Source: Cocos nucifera
Taxonomy: Eukaryota > Streptophyta > Magnoliopsida > Arecales > Arecaceae
Reading direction: 5' to 3'
Length of the DNA: 64,000 nucleotides
Assembly: GCA_006176705.1 (NCBI GenBank)
Contig: QRFJ01000049.1
Coordinates: 930,001 to 994,000, forward strand
The translations under genes were made by a program, and so were the position numbers. Below are positions 23,215 to 32,300 of the stretch, in pieces; positions within the stretch are counted from its first letter, which is position 1, and every line of letters begins with the position of its first letter. The notes under the pieces are model-generated. The model made no database searches and was not told the DNA's origin. It saw nothing but the letters and a program-made list of their open reading frames with translations.

Positions 23215-24427
23215 TTTGAAAAACAAATTCTTACAGGTATCCAATGTGGCTGCTATGCAACAAACTCCAGCTGTTATGGCTTCTGATCAACTTCATTTAT
23301 TGGCACTGGTATGAAATTTGCAACTGTACTGTGTCAATATATTAAGCTTTTTCTTATAACATCAATATTTTTATATGAAGCTCATCTTGCAGGGCCTCAA
23401 CATGTCTGCTGTGCAACAATCTTCTATTGCTATTGATGGCCATCAAATTCACCATTTGAGTCAAGTATGGAGTCATTGACCTTCTGCAATATTGTGCTCT
23501 GTCCTTCTAGGATTTTGTTGTTCTATGATTTCCTATTTGTTATTGACTGCTTTCATTACATTGTTGAGTGATTACAATTTCTCATTGTATAAAATTCACA
23601 GGTCTGCGATAGAAGTGCCATGCTGCAGTCTCCCATTGCCATGGCTGGCTACCAACTTCACTGTTTAGGCCAGGTGTTATTTCGAGGACATTCAGATCCT
23701 GCATAAATTATACAATGTTTACTTAACATATCTATGGAGTTTTTTTTGGTCATAAGTTTTTATGGTAACATGTATGAACATTTGTAGGGACCGAACATGA
23801 CCATTATGCATCAGTCTCCAGTTACCATGGCTGCCCATCAACTTCATGTTTTGGGTCAAGTATGACATTGGTGACATCACCTTGTCAATTTGACAATCTA
23901 TGTTTTATTACAGTATTATTAACTTATGGTATTTCATTGTAGGCATCCATCTTGCATTGTTTGCAGCAATCTCCTGCAGTCAATAGTGGCCGTCAAATTC
24001 ACCATTTGAATCAAGTAATCTAGATTGTGAAACATGTTGCAATTATTTTTGTGGTTTTCAGCTTGGTGTATGGTATGTGGTTCTGAGAACCATCCTATTT
24101 TGCTGGTACATAATAACATTGTTATTGCTAATAACTATTGAGACAATTTTGCAGGAATCCCATGGCGATGCTATGCTTCAAACTCCTGCTTTTGTAACTG
24201 ACCATCAACCTCACAGTTTAAGTCAGGTATCATTCCAAGAACTTGGAGAAATTGTATGGTCGGTACCCATGTTCTGCAACAACAAGAGAAGTTAGGATTG
24301 ATTGGTCTTGCAGGAGGATTTGATGGTTGCACAACCAAGACCATTTCCACATTATAGTGACATCACTGGCAGTAGCTGCTATCTGCAAGGGCAGGATGGA
24401 ACAACTGCTCTAGGACCTTGCCAGTGA
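12190..24427 (+). CDS. Rpr2/Rpp21/SNM1-type zinc-ribbon protein gene with broken reading frame and 3' micro-exon repeat
   Basis: The family binds RNA as a subunit of RNase P/MRP; plant members with long basic tails have no assigned role that I can give. A probable 5' UTR exon ends at 12239 (donor GT 12240). The ATG is taken at 17930 in exon 2 (17888-18147), because the only exon 1 ATG (in ATGGCGCC) meets TAG after five codons. Exon 2 and exon 3 (18244-19282) join in phase and encode the Rpr2 domain: a helical part (LRLKHLQKMATWAS), then E-R-C-K-T-I-L-Q-P-G-Y-N-C, then C-H-F-C. A Lys/Ser-rich tail follows. Exon 4 is 20461-20556, then candidate exons 20633-20732 and 20836-20900, then 72-nt micro-exons (22381-24226) and a terminal exon with TGA at 24425-24427. 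Oddities: TGA at 18140-18142 replaces the first zinc Cys; a one-base slip near 19193 shifts exon 3; exons 4-6 do not join in one frame. It could be a pseudogene, or a gene with sequence errors. Confidence 0.6.
12240..13502 (+). other. Intron 1 of the Rpr2-domain gene, left part
   Basis: Starts with GTAATC after a short GC-richer exon. T-rich with no coding signal. Intron 1 runs on to 17887 (5648 bases), of which 4239 plus one copy of the 5-base duplication are a retrotransposon; the original intron was about 1.4 kb. Confidence 0.5.
13503..14235 (-). repeat. 3' LTR of the gag-only element (left copy)
   Basis: On + it opens TG at 13503 and closes CA at 14234-14235 (on -, starts TGTTGGGG). It contains several short direct repeats of an 'AGAAGTTCGG' / 'AGAAGCTCGG' type (about 13890-14075). 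Confidence 0.9.
14338..15092. repeat. Tandem array of ~20 hairpin units (31-39 bases) in the gag-only element
   Basis: About twenty copies of a unit centred on AGAGATCTTATCTCT, whose arms AGAGAT and ATCTCT pair around CTT. Spacers alternate among types such as GGCCGAACTTCTC and AGCCGAGGTGGTCGCTC, giving unit lengths of 31, 35 and 39. The array lies between the gag stop and the 3' LTR. Open frames across it are repeat artefacts, not genes. Confidence 0.9.
15455..16876 (-). pseudogene. Gypsy-type gag of the non-autonomous element
   Basis: From ATG at 16876 (M-P-P-K-R-A-S) to a stop at 15455-15457 the frame is continuous in register for 474 codons. The N-terminal part is Ser/Thr/Ala-rich. The capsid-type core (retrotransposon gag family) contains F-P-S-T-L-K-G-A-T-R-N-W-Y (about 16150-16215) and A-L-E-V-R-D-L-D. 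The C-terminus has a knuckle-like C-L-Y-H-R-D-H-G-H-D-T-E-E-C near 15530-15600, as in plant Gypsy gag. In-frame stops at 16436-16438, near 16352, 16061-16063 and 15776-15778 break it, with no frameshift. No pol domain follows. Point nonsense changes alone suggest that the frame was intact when the copy inserted. Confidence 0.85.
17009..17741 (-). repeat. 5' LTR of the gag-only element (right copy)
   Basis: Matches 13503-14235 throughout. The first two + bases are TA instead of TG; the other end is CA at 17740-17741, followed by the ATTAT duplication. Confidence 0.9.
17888..18147 (+). CDS. Rpr2-domain gene, exon 2 (with premature TGA)
   Basis: Acceptor TTTATAG at 17881-17887, donor AG|GTGAGA at 18147/18148, open from 17888. 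The ATG at 17930 begins M-G-H-Q-V-A-T-I-Q-E-E-S, a typical start for the plant family. The exon ends F-P-F-P-stop-E then two bases that join exon 3 as R-C-K-T. Relatives carry C-x-x-C here, so TGA 18140-18142 occupies the first Cys codon. Confidence 0.75.
18244..19282 (+). CDS. Rpr2-domain gene, exon 3 (zinc ribbon and basic Ser-rich tail)
   Basis: Acceptor TGTGCAG ends at 18243; the intron from 18148 is phase 2. It encodes C-K-T-I-L-Q-P-G-Y-N-C-T-I-R-I and, 30 residues on, C-H-F-C-S-H-R-N, completing the zinc ribbon. Then about 270 residues rich in Lys, Arg and Ser, with nuclear-signal-like KKRK clusters and no other fold seen. The frame stops at TGA 19223-19225. The +1 frame (V-K-E-I-A-E-T-D-E-H) runs open from about 19200 to a consensus donor GTAAGT at 19283 in the phase needed by the next exon. 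The real exon therefore probably ends at 19282, and one base has been gained in the A run near 19193. Confidence 0.7.
19283..20460 (+). other. Intron 3 of the Rpr2-domain gene
   Basis: Bounded by GTAAGT and TATTAG. T-rich, with a (CT)n microsatellite at about 19933-19954. Nothing coding seen. Confidence 0.6.
20461..20556 (+). CDS. Rpr2-domain gene, exon 4
   Basis: One leading base completes the Leu codon begun by exon 3. It then reads T-P-L-H-D-V-P-I-G-K-Q-K-Q-R-D-C, ending K-K-T-A before donor GTAAGA. Lys/Gln-rich like the preceding tail. Phase continuity with the shifted exon 3 frame supports both calls. Confidence 0.55.
20633..20732 (+). CDS. Rpr2-domain gene, candidate exon 5
   Basis: Follows GTACAG and ends before GTAAAT. 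Its only open frame (Q-S-A-Q-A-S-V-A-S-T-S-N-K-L) needs a phase 1 partner, while exon 4 ends in phase 2. The intron would be just 76 bases. Either a base is wrong here, the splice differs, or the exon is decayed. Confidence 0.35.
20836..20900 (+). CDS. Rpr2-domain gene, candidate exon 6 (first repeat-like exon)
   Basis: Follows TTTTTTTTAG and ends at G-D-F-H-F-M-S-Q before GTAACT, in phase 0. The end resembles the micro-exon consensus H-Q-L-H-x-L-S-Q. It needs a phase 1 partner, which exon 5 does not give. Confidence 0.35.
20985..21050 (+). pseudogene. Decayed copy of the micro-exon repeat
   Basis: The frame reads S-N-V-N-M-Q, an in-frame TAA at 21003-21005, then S-A-P-V-M-T-A-H-Q-L-Q before a donor GTAATG at 21051. 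The match to the repeat is clear, but no AG lies at the expected acceptor position and the stop rules it out as a coding exon. Confidence 0.6.
21291..22256 (+). mobile_element. Tandem TRIM-like repeat in an intron (about three ~300-330-base units)
   Basis: A block starting 'TGTGGACTAGG' or similar recurs at about 21370, 21664 and 21992. Two units carry tRNA-Met primer-site-like motifs: TGGTATCAAAGC (21633-21644) and TGTTATCAGAGC (21961-21972); a third is decayed near 22240. Each is preceded by LTR-like sequence with a TATATA motif and a conserved '(A)CCAAATAAC' region. Short LTR-primer-site-LTR arrays without coding sequence are the form of TRIM elements. Exact LTR ends were not fixed. Confidence 0.5.
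22381..24427 (+). CDS. Array of tandemly duplicated 72-nt phase-0 micro-exons plus terminal exon
   Basis: Intact units, each preceded by AG and followed by GT: 22381-22452, 22935-23015 (81 nt), 23237-23308, 23393-23464, 23602-23673, 23788-23859, 23943-24014 and 24155-24226. All start and end in phase 0 and have no stop. Each encodes one 24-residue repeat (27 in the second), roughly G-S-N-V-x-A-M-x-Q-S-P-x-x-M followed by a few residues and H-Q-L-H-x-L-S-Q. A ninth copy at 22601-22668 is 68 nt and out of frame. Introns are 83-284 bases across the clean units (up to 482 across the broken one). The last exon, 24314-24427, reads E-D-L-M-V-A-Q-P-R-P-F-P-H-Y and ends at TGA 24425-24427. The repeat is Gln/His/Met/Pro-rich with no known fold that I recognise. 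Assignment to the Rpr2-domain gene rests on strand, order and lack of another promoter. Confidence 0.65.
23175..23211. repeat. (CT)n microsatellite in an intron of the micro-exon array
   Basis: An uninterrupted CT run upstream of the acceptor of the exon at 23237. It may extend that acceptor's pyrimidine tract and could vary in length between individuals. Confidence 0.9.
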
Positions 24428-26097
24428 GGTCAGGTTCAGATCAATTGGCAAGTAAAATTCCCTCTTATGTTTCGAACTGTATTTATATGTTTAGTATCAT
24501 GCTTCTGTTGTAGGGTGCAGTGAACCAGGGAGGACCTCATGGCATCAGTTTCCTCAACCTTAATAACCCTGGCCGGGTGGTGCTTCATCATTATGAATAA
24601 TTGTAGTGTTATTGACAGTGTTTGGCAATTCACCAAATTGTGAAGTTGCTTAACTTTTGTAGAATGTATCTTGTATATCTCCAACTGAATATAGTCTGCA
24701 GTTTATCAGGTGAATTCTGAACTGATTGCTATCATTAGAGTATCCTTTCTTCAAATTACTATGTCACTGCAAAAGAAATGCAGGCCAATTTGGCCTGACT
24801 GAGAAGCTAAAAAATCAAAATACACAGGAGATTTATGCATCAGTTTCATACTTCTGAAATTTGGTCTGTCAGTGGAACATGGCTTGTTGCTGTAGGTTAC
24901 ATTAGATATTGCATAAGTCAAAGCTTGGTCATCTTTTTTCAGCCTTTCTGTTGCTTTATATCTAATTTCCACCGTCATCTGTTGGACCGTATGCCATCTG
25001 CTAGTTCTGTTTGTGTACCCACCAAATTCATTCGCTGAAGTGAGCTCTACCGTTTATCATCGTAATGATTGTAGGGATTTTGACCATATTATTTTTGGTA
25101 CAGAAGTTTCTATATCAATGAAAAATGTTTTATTTTTGAGTGCGATTTGATTTGAACTATTGATTTACGTAATTGGAAGTAACCAATTAGATTTATGATG
25201 AAACCTAGAAATCAATCATTGATCCAATTTGAGCACTTCTATGGAATAGATCTCAATAGAAAACTATTGAGTAATGGCAGTGATTGGATTCAGTAGTTTC
25301 TCATAGAAAATTATTGATTCTAGATTCTAGAGAGAGATGATAATATAGAGAAGATAAAATTATTTGAATCACGCACAGAACCACTCTTCTACGATAGTAT
25401 TGAGATAAATAACATAAAAAATATTATAGATTATCCTTTTTATTATATTTTATTATAATAATGGATCATTATAATATAAATAACAATCATTATTTTTGCT
25501 TTTATTTTTTTTAACTGAAATAATATTTTTAAATTTATTTTTAAATTTCTCTCAAAAGTGATTGTAGGGTCCAAATTTTATCCAATAAAAAGATAAAAAA
25601 AAGAAGAACAATATTATAATAGCTATTATTTCAGTGATTATCTAAATAATAAAAATTTAAAATATTTTGGAGTCGTAGTCATCATCATTATAATAATGGT
25701 CAGTAACAATTCTAGTGCGGACGGAATATGGTGTTATTTAAAACTCAACCATGCAACGGACGATCCTGACCATAAGATTTTTCAAACCGGCCAAATGCGA
25801 TGCCCCCTATTCGTTGTTTGCCGCGTGAAAGAACAGTAAATGTGGGAAAAAAATAGAAAATAAAGAGAATGATAAACGCTATCTTATCCACATCTATCCA
25901 GATGGCACGGTCTCATTAGCTCATGTCTCCGTCACTGAATCCATATCATCCACGGAGAGCAATACACGATCACAAAAAACGTCAAATCTTTTTAAGTACA
26001 CCTCTCATCCTCACATCAAAATCCAAAAATCTTACACCTCTAAAAATAATTGGAGCTCCCTCAGTGACCCCAAGGGCAGTGCAACAGAGGCAGGCAA
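24428..26097. other. 3' UTR and intergenic spacer before psaO
   Basis: After the TGA at 24425-24427 the sequence is T-rich and non-coding, probably 3' UTR to about 25130. From 25140 to 25900 it is AT-rich with short inverted repeats. No gene was found. The last 200 bases become the psaO promoter. Confidence 0.6.
25883..25888 (-). promoter_or_regulatory. I-box (GATAAG) in the psaO promoter
   Basis: CTTATC on +, i.e. GATAAG on -, about 210 bases upstream of the psaO ATG. I-boxes are common in light-regulated promoters of photosynthesis genes. A second TATCCA-type motif follows at 25895. Function is inferred from motif and position. Confidence 0.4.
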
Positions 26098-26852
26098 ATG
26101 GCAACCATGGCAACAACCTCCAGCGTTGCAGCAGGCCTGGGATCCCCTCTCCCTCTCCTCCGCCGTTCTTCAAAGCCAACTCTCACTTCTGGTAATGCAC
26201 ACAAAAGGTAGCAATGCTTACAGGGTGTTTCTCTTCAGTCCCTAACTGGATAGCTTTGCATATCTCTAGGATTCATAAGGCCTCAGGTGGCTTCAAGAAG
26301 CCCTCTCAATCTGAAGTTGGCTTCAGGTGGAAGGTTCACCTGGTGAGAGAGATTTTTCTCTACCCTGCTCATCCTTTTTATTTCTTTTTTAATATATACG
26401 GCTAGACGGCAGGCATGTTGGTAACACTGAGATTTTGCATCACTATGACAAAGCTTTGAGAGGGATTGGCTTCGCACCGATCTTAATGTGATTGGATTTG
26501 GGTTGATTGGGTGGCTTGCACCGTCGAGTATTCCGGCGATCAACGGCAACAGCTTGACAGGGCTCTTCTTCCAGAGCATCGGCACCGAGCTCGCTCACTG
26601 GCCTACTGGCCCAGCCCTCACATCTCAGTTCTGGTATCAACTGGATCCTTACCATCATGGCTGGTGATACTCCTAGGGACAAGACTAGGTTCCTTTGTTG
26701 CTCAAACCATGTAACGTTTTCCCTCTCTCTTGATATTGAAAGCAATTTGGTGACTTTGTAGGTTGTGGATGGTTTTATGGCACCTGGGGCTGTTCCTTTG
26801 CCTCACATTCGGCCAGATTGGTTTCAAGGGAAGGTCCGAGGAATACTTCTAA
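26098..26852 (+). CDS. psaO: Photosystem I subunit O, chloroplast precursor
   Basis: PsaO is a small thylakoid membrane subunit of photosystem I near PsaL/PsaH, involved in excitation transfer from LHCII in state transitions. Four exons join cleanly: 26098-26191, 26270-26342, 26454-26633 and 26762-26852, total 438 nt, 145 residues, all GT-AG. The ATG at 26098 is the first of two; residues 1 to about 50 are Ser/Thr/Ala/Arg-rich, as in a transit peptide. The mature part reads F-E-R-D-W-L-R-T-D-L-N-V-I-G-F-G-L-I-G-W, then N-G-N-S-L-T-G-L-F-F-Q-S-I-G-T-E-L-A-H-W and Q-F-W-L-W-M-V-L-W-H-L-G-L-F-L, ending S-E-E-Y-F. Two hydrophobic segments (about residues 65-85 and 115-138) fit the family. The exon 3 acceptor (GACAAAG, 26447-26453) has a poor pyrimidine tract, so that junction is the least certain. 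No disruption is seen. Confidence 0.93.
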
Positions 26853-29331
26853 AAGACTCGATCCACGGCTATTCAGGCTTTCTGTACTACTGTGTCTATC
26901 ACGGCTTGTCATGTTCTCTGACCTGTGTCTTATGTATCACAGTGCAATGTTGGTCTTTAAATTATTTGGATCAGAAACTGCGATAACTTATCAGATTGCA
27001 ACTGTTCAAAGTCCCACAAATTTAATCTTTACATAATTTCATTCTATAACAAAATATAAGTCTATGATAATAGATTCCGATTTCAAGAATGACCTTTGCT
27101 TCCTCATCGCGATTCGACTTGATATTTATTCTTGTGTAAAATAGGGAGGACATGATAGAGCTTACGCTTTAGGAAGTGAAACTTGGAAAAGTGGAAAATG
27201 AGAGAGACTAATGAGAGGAATGATAAGATTAGGTGCTCCTTGAGTCACTACATCATTGCTGCTGAAGCCATCTTGCGTAATTGATAGTGTGTACTGTGGC
27301 AGCAATCATGGAACACTTACATGCTACTGAATCTTGTGGCGATCCAATGAGCCCTGGCCACTGCATGATACCAACTTTGGCATTCCATAACACACGTGGA
27401 TCCTCTATAGTATTTGCGATACGGCACCATCCATCTCGCACTAGATGGCTATGCATGGCCGCATGACGCATGGCGTGCATCCATGCACAGCCATTTATTG
27501 CATGATAAATGGTGTACCATATGATGCGGTGCACCGTAGAAAATCCGCACTCTTTTGTAGCTTGCTCTGTAATTAAGGTGGAGGTATGATCTTTTTTTTT
27601 ATTGCTGCCCGGGTCTGGAAGAATCATCTCTGTGCATGACTGCACTCAATGGAAAATGCTATCTCTTCATATTCTAATTTAATCTTCTTTAGAACTGTGA
27701 AGACAGGAGATCAACATATCTGTTCGTACATACCTGGCCAGGACCATCCACCAGCCAGAATCATGGCATAGCACTGCTAACATACATCAAAATATTAATA
27801 CATATTGATGTATGTGTTAACCCAAAAAATATTTTGATACGTGGGAATGTGAATTTATTGCATAGCACTGCTATTTTGCTGCAAATATCAACTAATAACA
27901 TCTATTGTAATTGCCATTTCTTTTGTTCCAAAAAGTTATACAGTTAAAGGCGGGACTTGGTAAACAATGACTGCTACTTCCTTTTGGTAGGACAACCATC
28001 ACTAGCCATGAACAAACAACACTAATGCTTATCTCAATGTTGATCTTACTGAGAGAGAGAGAGAAACTATCCATGAATTTTTAGCGTTGAGCTTGATATA
28101 GTGGGTAGACGTTTGAGGGGATACATTCTTGGATTCCTTATCATCAACCATTGGTTTTACAGTCGAGGTCGAGAACTTCTGTTAGAATACAATTTGGTAC
28201 CTAATGAGGAAAATCTTACCATTTTTTTTGCGTTCTTCATTGTTCTCCAGGCACATAAAATTAACCTTCACGTACACTCTCTCATTATTTTACCAAATTT
28301 GCTCTGCTCCCCTTAAACACTTTGTGAGAGGGGGAGAGAGAGAATAAAAAATTTAAACAAAGAATGATTCTTTTTGTGCAAAATCAGTGTTCAACAGGCT
28401 TCGAATTCGTTTTAGTTTTGTCTTATAAGTTGGAAAATCCAGTATAAAATTATATTATTTTGTTTACATATTTAATGCACATATTGAACACTACTTTCGC
28501 TTTGGCAAGCTCGCACTCAAAGTCTAATAACTAAAAATTTTCAGCATTCACTTAAAAGACAAATCAAACTACAAAATTCCACTTCGATTAAAAAATAAAA
28601 AGTTAACCTCGACAAAGAAGGACCACTTATTAATTTTGACCATTTTCCTACAACCAAATGCCCCCAAGCCAATGCTATGGCATCTGATAACAAAAAGTAA
28701 ATTTAAAATGCGATAAGATTATGCTTTTTATACATACATTGAGTTCAAGATTTTCTTTCACTACAATTAAAAACTGAACAAATAGTCATAATATGATAAA
28801 GAAACTCAAAATCACTACTTCAATTATATGCCTTACAAGCAATTTTCCATGGAACATTTAACTGATCACATCCACCACCCAAGATGGACACATCAGCAAA
28901 ACAACCAGACAAGTAGACTAACATGTACACGAGAAATAAGAAAGCCTGCCGCTACAACATAGCCCAATAAACTTCCGGTATCCTGTCGAGCTGTCAAAAT
29001 CTCCAAAATTACATGATAACAAGACGTTATAGCAATTATCAATGTACACCTCCTCTCTAGTCTCTAACATATATCACAAAGCCTCCAGCATCAAATAGCT
29101 CATCGCCACCTTTTCCACCCCATATTGCCCTAACCTCTGCTTCAAACCTGAAGCTGCCGGTGTCGCATCAATAAGCCCCATCGGCCATCTGTAATGAACC
29201 TGAATTAAACCTGTCAGATACATCATCCATATGATAGACAAAGGACACAAATAATATCATAATATATGATCTTGTTAATACGTTGCCATTTTCAGAATCA
29301 TTACCCTTTATAAGATGCCCCCTTGGCATAT
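26853..29331. other. Intergenic region between psaO and the TLDc gene (convergent)
   Basis: psaO reads right and the TLDc gene reads left, so both 3' UTRs lie here. A moderately GC-rich patch at about 27240-27550 has many short palindromic GCATGC-like words and no supported gene. Between 28050 and 28345 are short GA runs. The stretch 28400-29330 probably includes the TLDc 3' UTR. No RNA gene was found. Confidence 0.6.
27766..27873. repeat. 80-base insert between 14-base direct repeats
   Basis: GCATAGCACTGCTA occurs at 27766-27779 and 27860-27873. The 80 bases between start ACATACATCAAAATATT, whose complement partly recurs at about 27828-27842 (AATATTTTGATACG), and also hold a CATACATCA/TGATGTATG inverted pair (27781-27814). 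It could be a small inserted element or a repair-derived duplication. Confidence 0.6.
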
Positions 29332-32300
29332 TCATTCGCTGGAATTAGCCAGGCCTACCATCTTAAGCATGTTACGGTCCTCCTTAAATCTCTCAAGAAC
29401 TGTACCTTTAACAAGATCCAGCCTTTCATTTTGAACTCCTTTCAATAGGACTCCCCAGCATTCAATTACTTCTGGTTGTATTCTGTTTGTTTTAGAGAGG
29501 CAAGGGCCGTTGAAAGTGGTGCAGGAGAATGTGTGCCCTTGATCAAAGCTTGCAGACAGAAAGAGACCAAAGTGATTTGCCCGCCCACCAAAGCCAATGC
29601 CATTGGGAATGCTATCTGAACTGAAATTCACAGCACACTACCACAATAAGGTATCAGTTGTCAGGGTTGGTTTCTATTCTGTGTTTGGCGGAAGGCAATT
29701 TATACCATCTCAAATATAGCAACTTGTTACAAAGATGAGCATACTGATACAACATCCTAAATTCAAAGCCAGTGGGAAAGAAAACACGTTGTCTTAAGGT
29801 TGGCAAGTTATTTCTTTTGCACAAGGAGCGAGCTCCTGTGCATGTAAGCTTTGACAAGCTCTGAAATAAAGCAAATTCTTGGTAACACTATGATGTGCAT
29901 CCGACTGGTATAGGTATATAAGCAAATCGAAGAGAACCAGTGATGGACCATCCAGGTTTCATTAGCAAACAAGCATGAACAAATAGGAAAAATGGGAAAG
30001 TTACAAAGAACCAACTAATTCTGTAAATACAAGGAGAAAAATCCCAACAAACATAAAAATAATGGTAGAGCTATTAGTAGGGAAAAGAATGACAAATTAT
30101 TCAATCTCAGATGGAAGAACAGATCAAGTGTCATAGTAAGTTTGCATAAAATCTCACCCATTGCAAATTATTGTTTGCTCCTGTAGGGCGGAAAATGGAT
30201 GCTCGAGGATATAGCTGGAAGAGGAAGGATTTCATATCACCATAAAAATCGCTTCGCCTTTCCCATGGTTGGGAGGCATATCCTCCATATATAAAACCAT
30301 CAGCATCTTTGATAATCAATACAGTTGGTCCGTCTCCATTCCTGCAGATGTACAGAAAGCTGCCCAATCAGCATAAGGAAATTATGATAATTCTATTTTT
30401 TCCCTTTTTCTTTTTTCCCCTTTTTTTGTAAAGCTGATTGGAACATAGCACTTCCAGCATTGCTTACAAGAAACCTAGAAAACAAAATCATATGGATTTA
30501 AATTCTATTCAGACAACAGTAAAGAATTATCAGGTCTACAAAATTGATACTTTCTCCAAAATGGGAGCAAAACGTTTTAATTATAGCAAGAAATCATCAA
30601 CTTATGTATTTTCATCATCTACCATGAAAACATGGACAAAATACCTTTTCCTTGGGTGAGGTTTGTAATTAATAACTTTTAAAGCAAATGATCATTTACA
30701 GCATGCGAGTATTGCAAATAATGTGATGATCTGTAATTCTTTTCACATATACCACATTGTGTTTGGAGTAATCTTTTTATATTTCAAAATTCAATCAGAA
30801 AAAGATAACAAACTTGCAAAACAAAAGCATACTCACGATATACTTCCCAAGAATGTGTTGAAGCTTAGGCCATTAATTGAACTATGGTACAAAAGCTTCC
30901 ATTCCTCCACCTCATGTTGAGAAAGGCCTCCTCCAATGTGCCAAGCATATTCTTTCCTTAATATTAGCAAATCGGATGTTAAATTTTCTGGATGTTGTAG
31001 ATGTGGAACTTGAAAACCTGGTCTGCCTGTAAAAAAATGGATATAGATGAATATAGGAAGGGTTCATTGCTTGGTGCAATGGTAAAGGCTTGCGCTGACA
31101 AGTACAAGCTCACAGGTTCAAGTCCTAGGGCGAACACCATGCAAAAAAAAGAAAAAAAGCCAAAGATTAGGACCATCCCTAATGTAGCCCTCCCAGGATC
31201 CCGGATAGCTGGGACCATAACTGGGTAATGGCCTTTCTCTCTCTCTAGGGAAACACTTATCAACATGGTTTCAAGCTAACAGATCCATTCACCAACAGAT
31301 GACAGGAAACACAATATCAAATCCATCAACCAGTTCGGTTAGACAGGTAAATTTATTTAATTGATTTCTTCAATTATTGCATGCATGTGTCAGCCTGATC
31401 AGATTCTATCCCTCACATGGAAAGCTCACTTCAAGAATCCTGCTGCTATATTACATTTACAGGCAAAGTTTCTTTAATATATCATATTTACATTATATAT
31501 AAATATAATATAGTATGTAATACATATACTGTCACATCTTACAATAATGAGGAATAAGACTTTTATGTCCTATTGATGTTGCCTATGATAATTTGAAGAA
31601 TCATATACAGTTTCAACTAAGACATGAAGATACATTAGCATGATGAAGTCACAACCAGAATCGCTGTAACAAATTGGCTAACCCTTACAAATTCAGAGTA
31701 TATAAGTCAGCAGGCCAAAATCCATTAGGCTGAACACCAATTAACATATAACCAGAAGAACTGAAAAAGACATCACATGAAGTCCTCAAGAACCACATAT
31801 AGCAAATGTAGGGAAAATAGAAATACAATGAAAGGACTGAACCTGAATCAGGTGGCATCAGCAAACTTCCAAGAAACTTCCTCACAGATGGAAGAAGGCT
31901 ACACCAATTTCTAAAATCTGCTGAAGACATACTGTTCTCCGCTGTTCCTCCTTCACGTTTCTTTGAATATGTTGATGCATTGAGAAATACTTCCAAAACA
32001 TTTTCATGCAAGTTCAAGCCATTTTCATCAATATTTGAAGAAAATATAGCTTTATGTATGGACTTCAAAACAGCTTCCAAATCAGACCTAAGAAGTGATG
32101 GTATCATATCACATCACAATATTTGATACAACAGCAGGGAAAAAAGGTAATAATAAGCGATCAATAACTTCCAATTATCGAGCAAGGATTTAAGACCTAA
32201 ACTAATAGAATATACTCATATTATGAGAATACAAAGAGCCATGACCACAAGCTTGTTCCCTTATAATAAGCATTTTTTATATAGATAAGCATAATATGCA

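Noticed and set aside
27253..27645. 130-codon open frame on the - strand between psaO and the TLDc gene
   Set aside because: Low-complexity GCATG-rich sequence with an overlapping + frame; no domain or splice support.
31072..31125. Functional tRNA gene
   Set aside because: A- and B-box motifs are present but the flanks do not form an acceptor stem and the body continues as a repeat; a SINE-like origin fits better.
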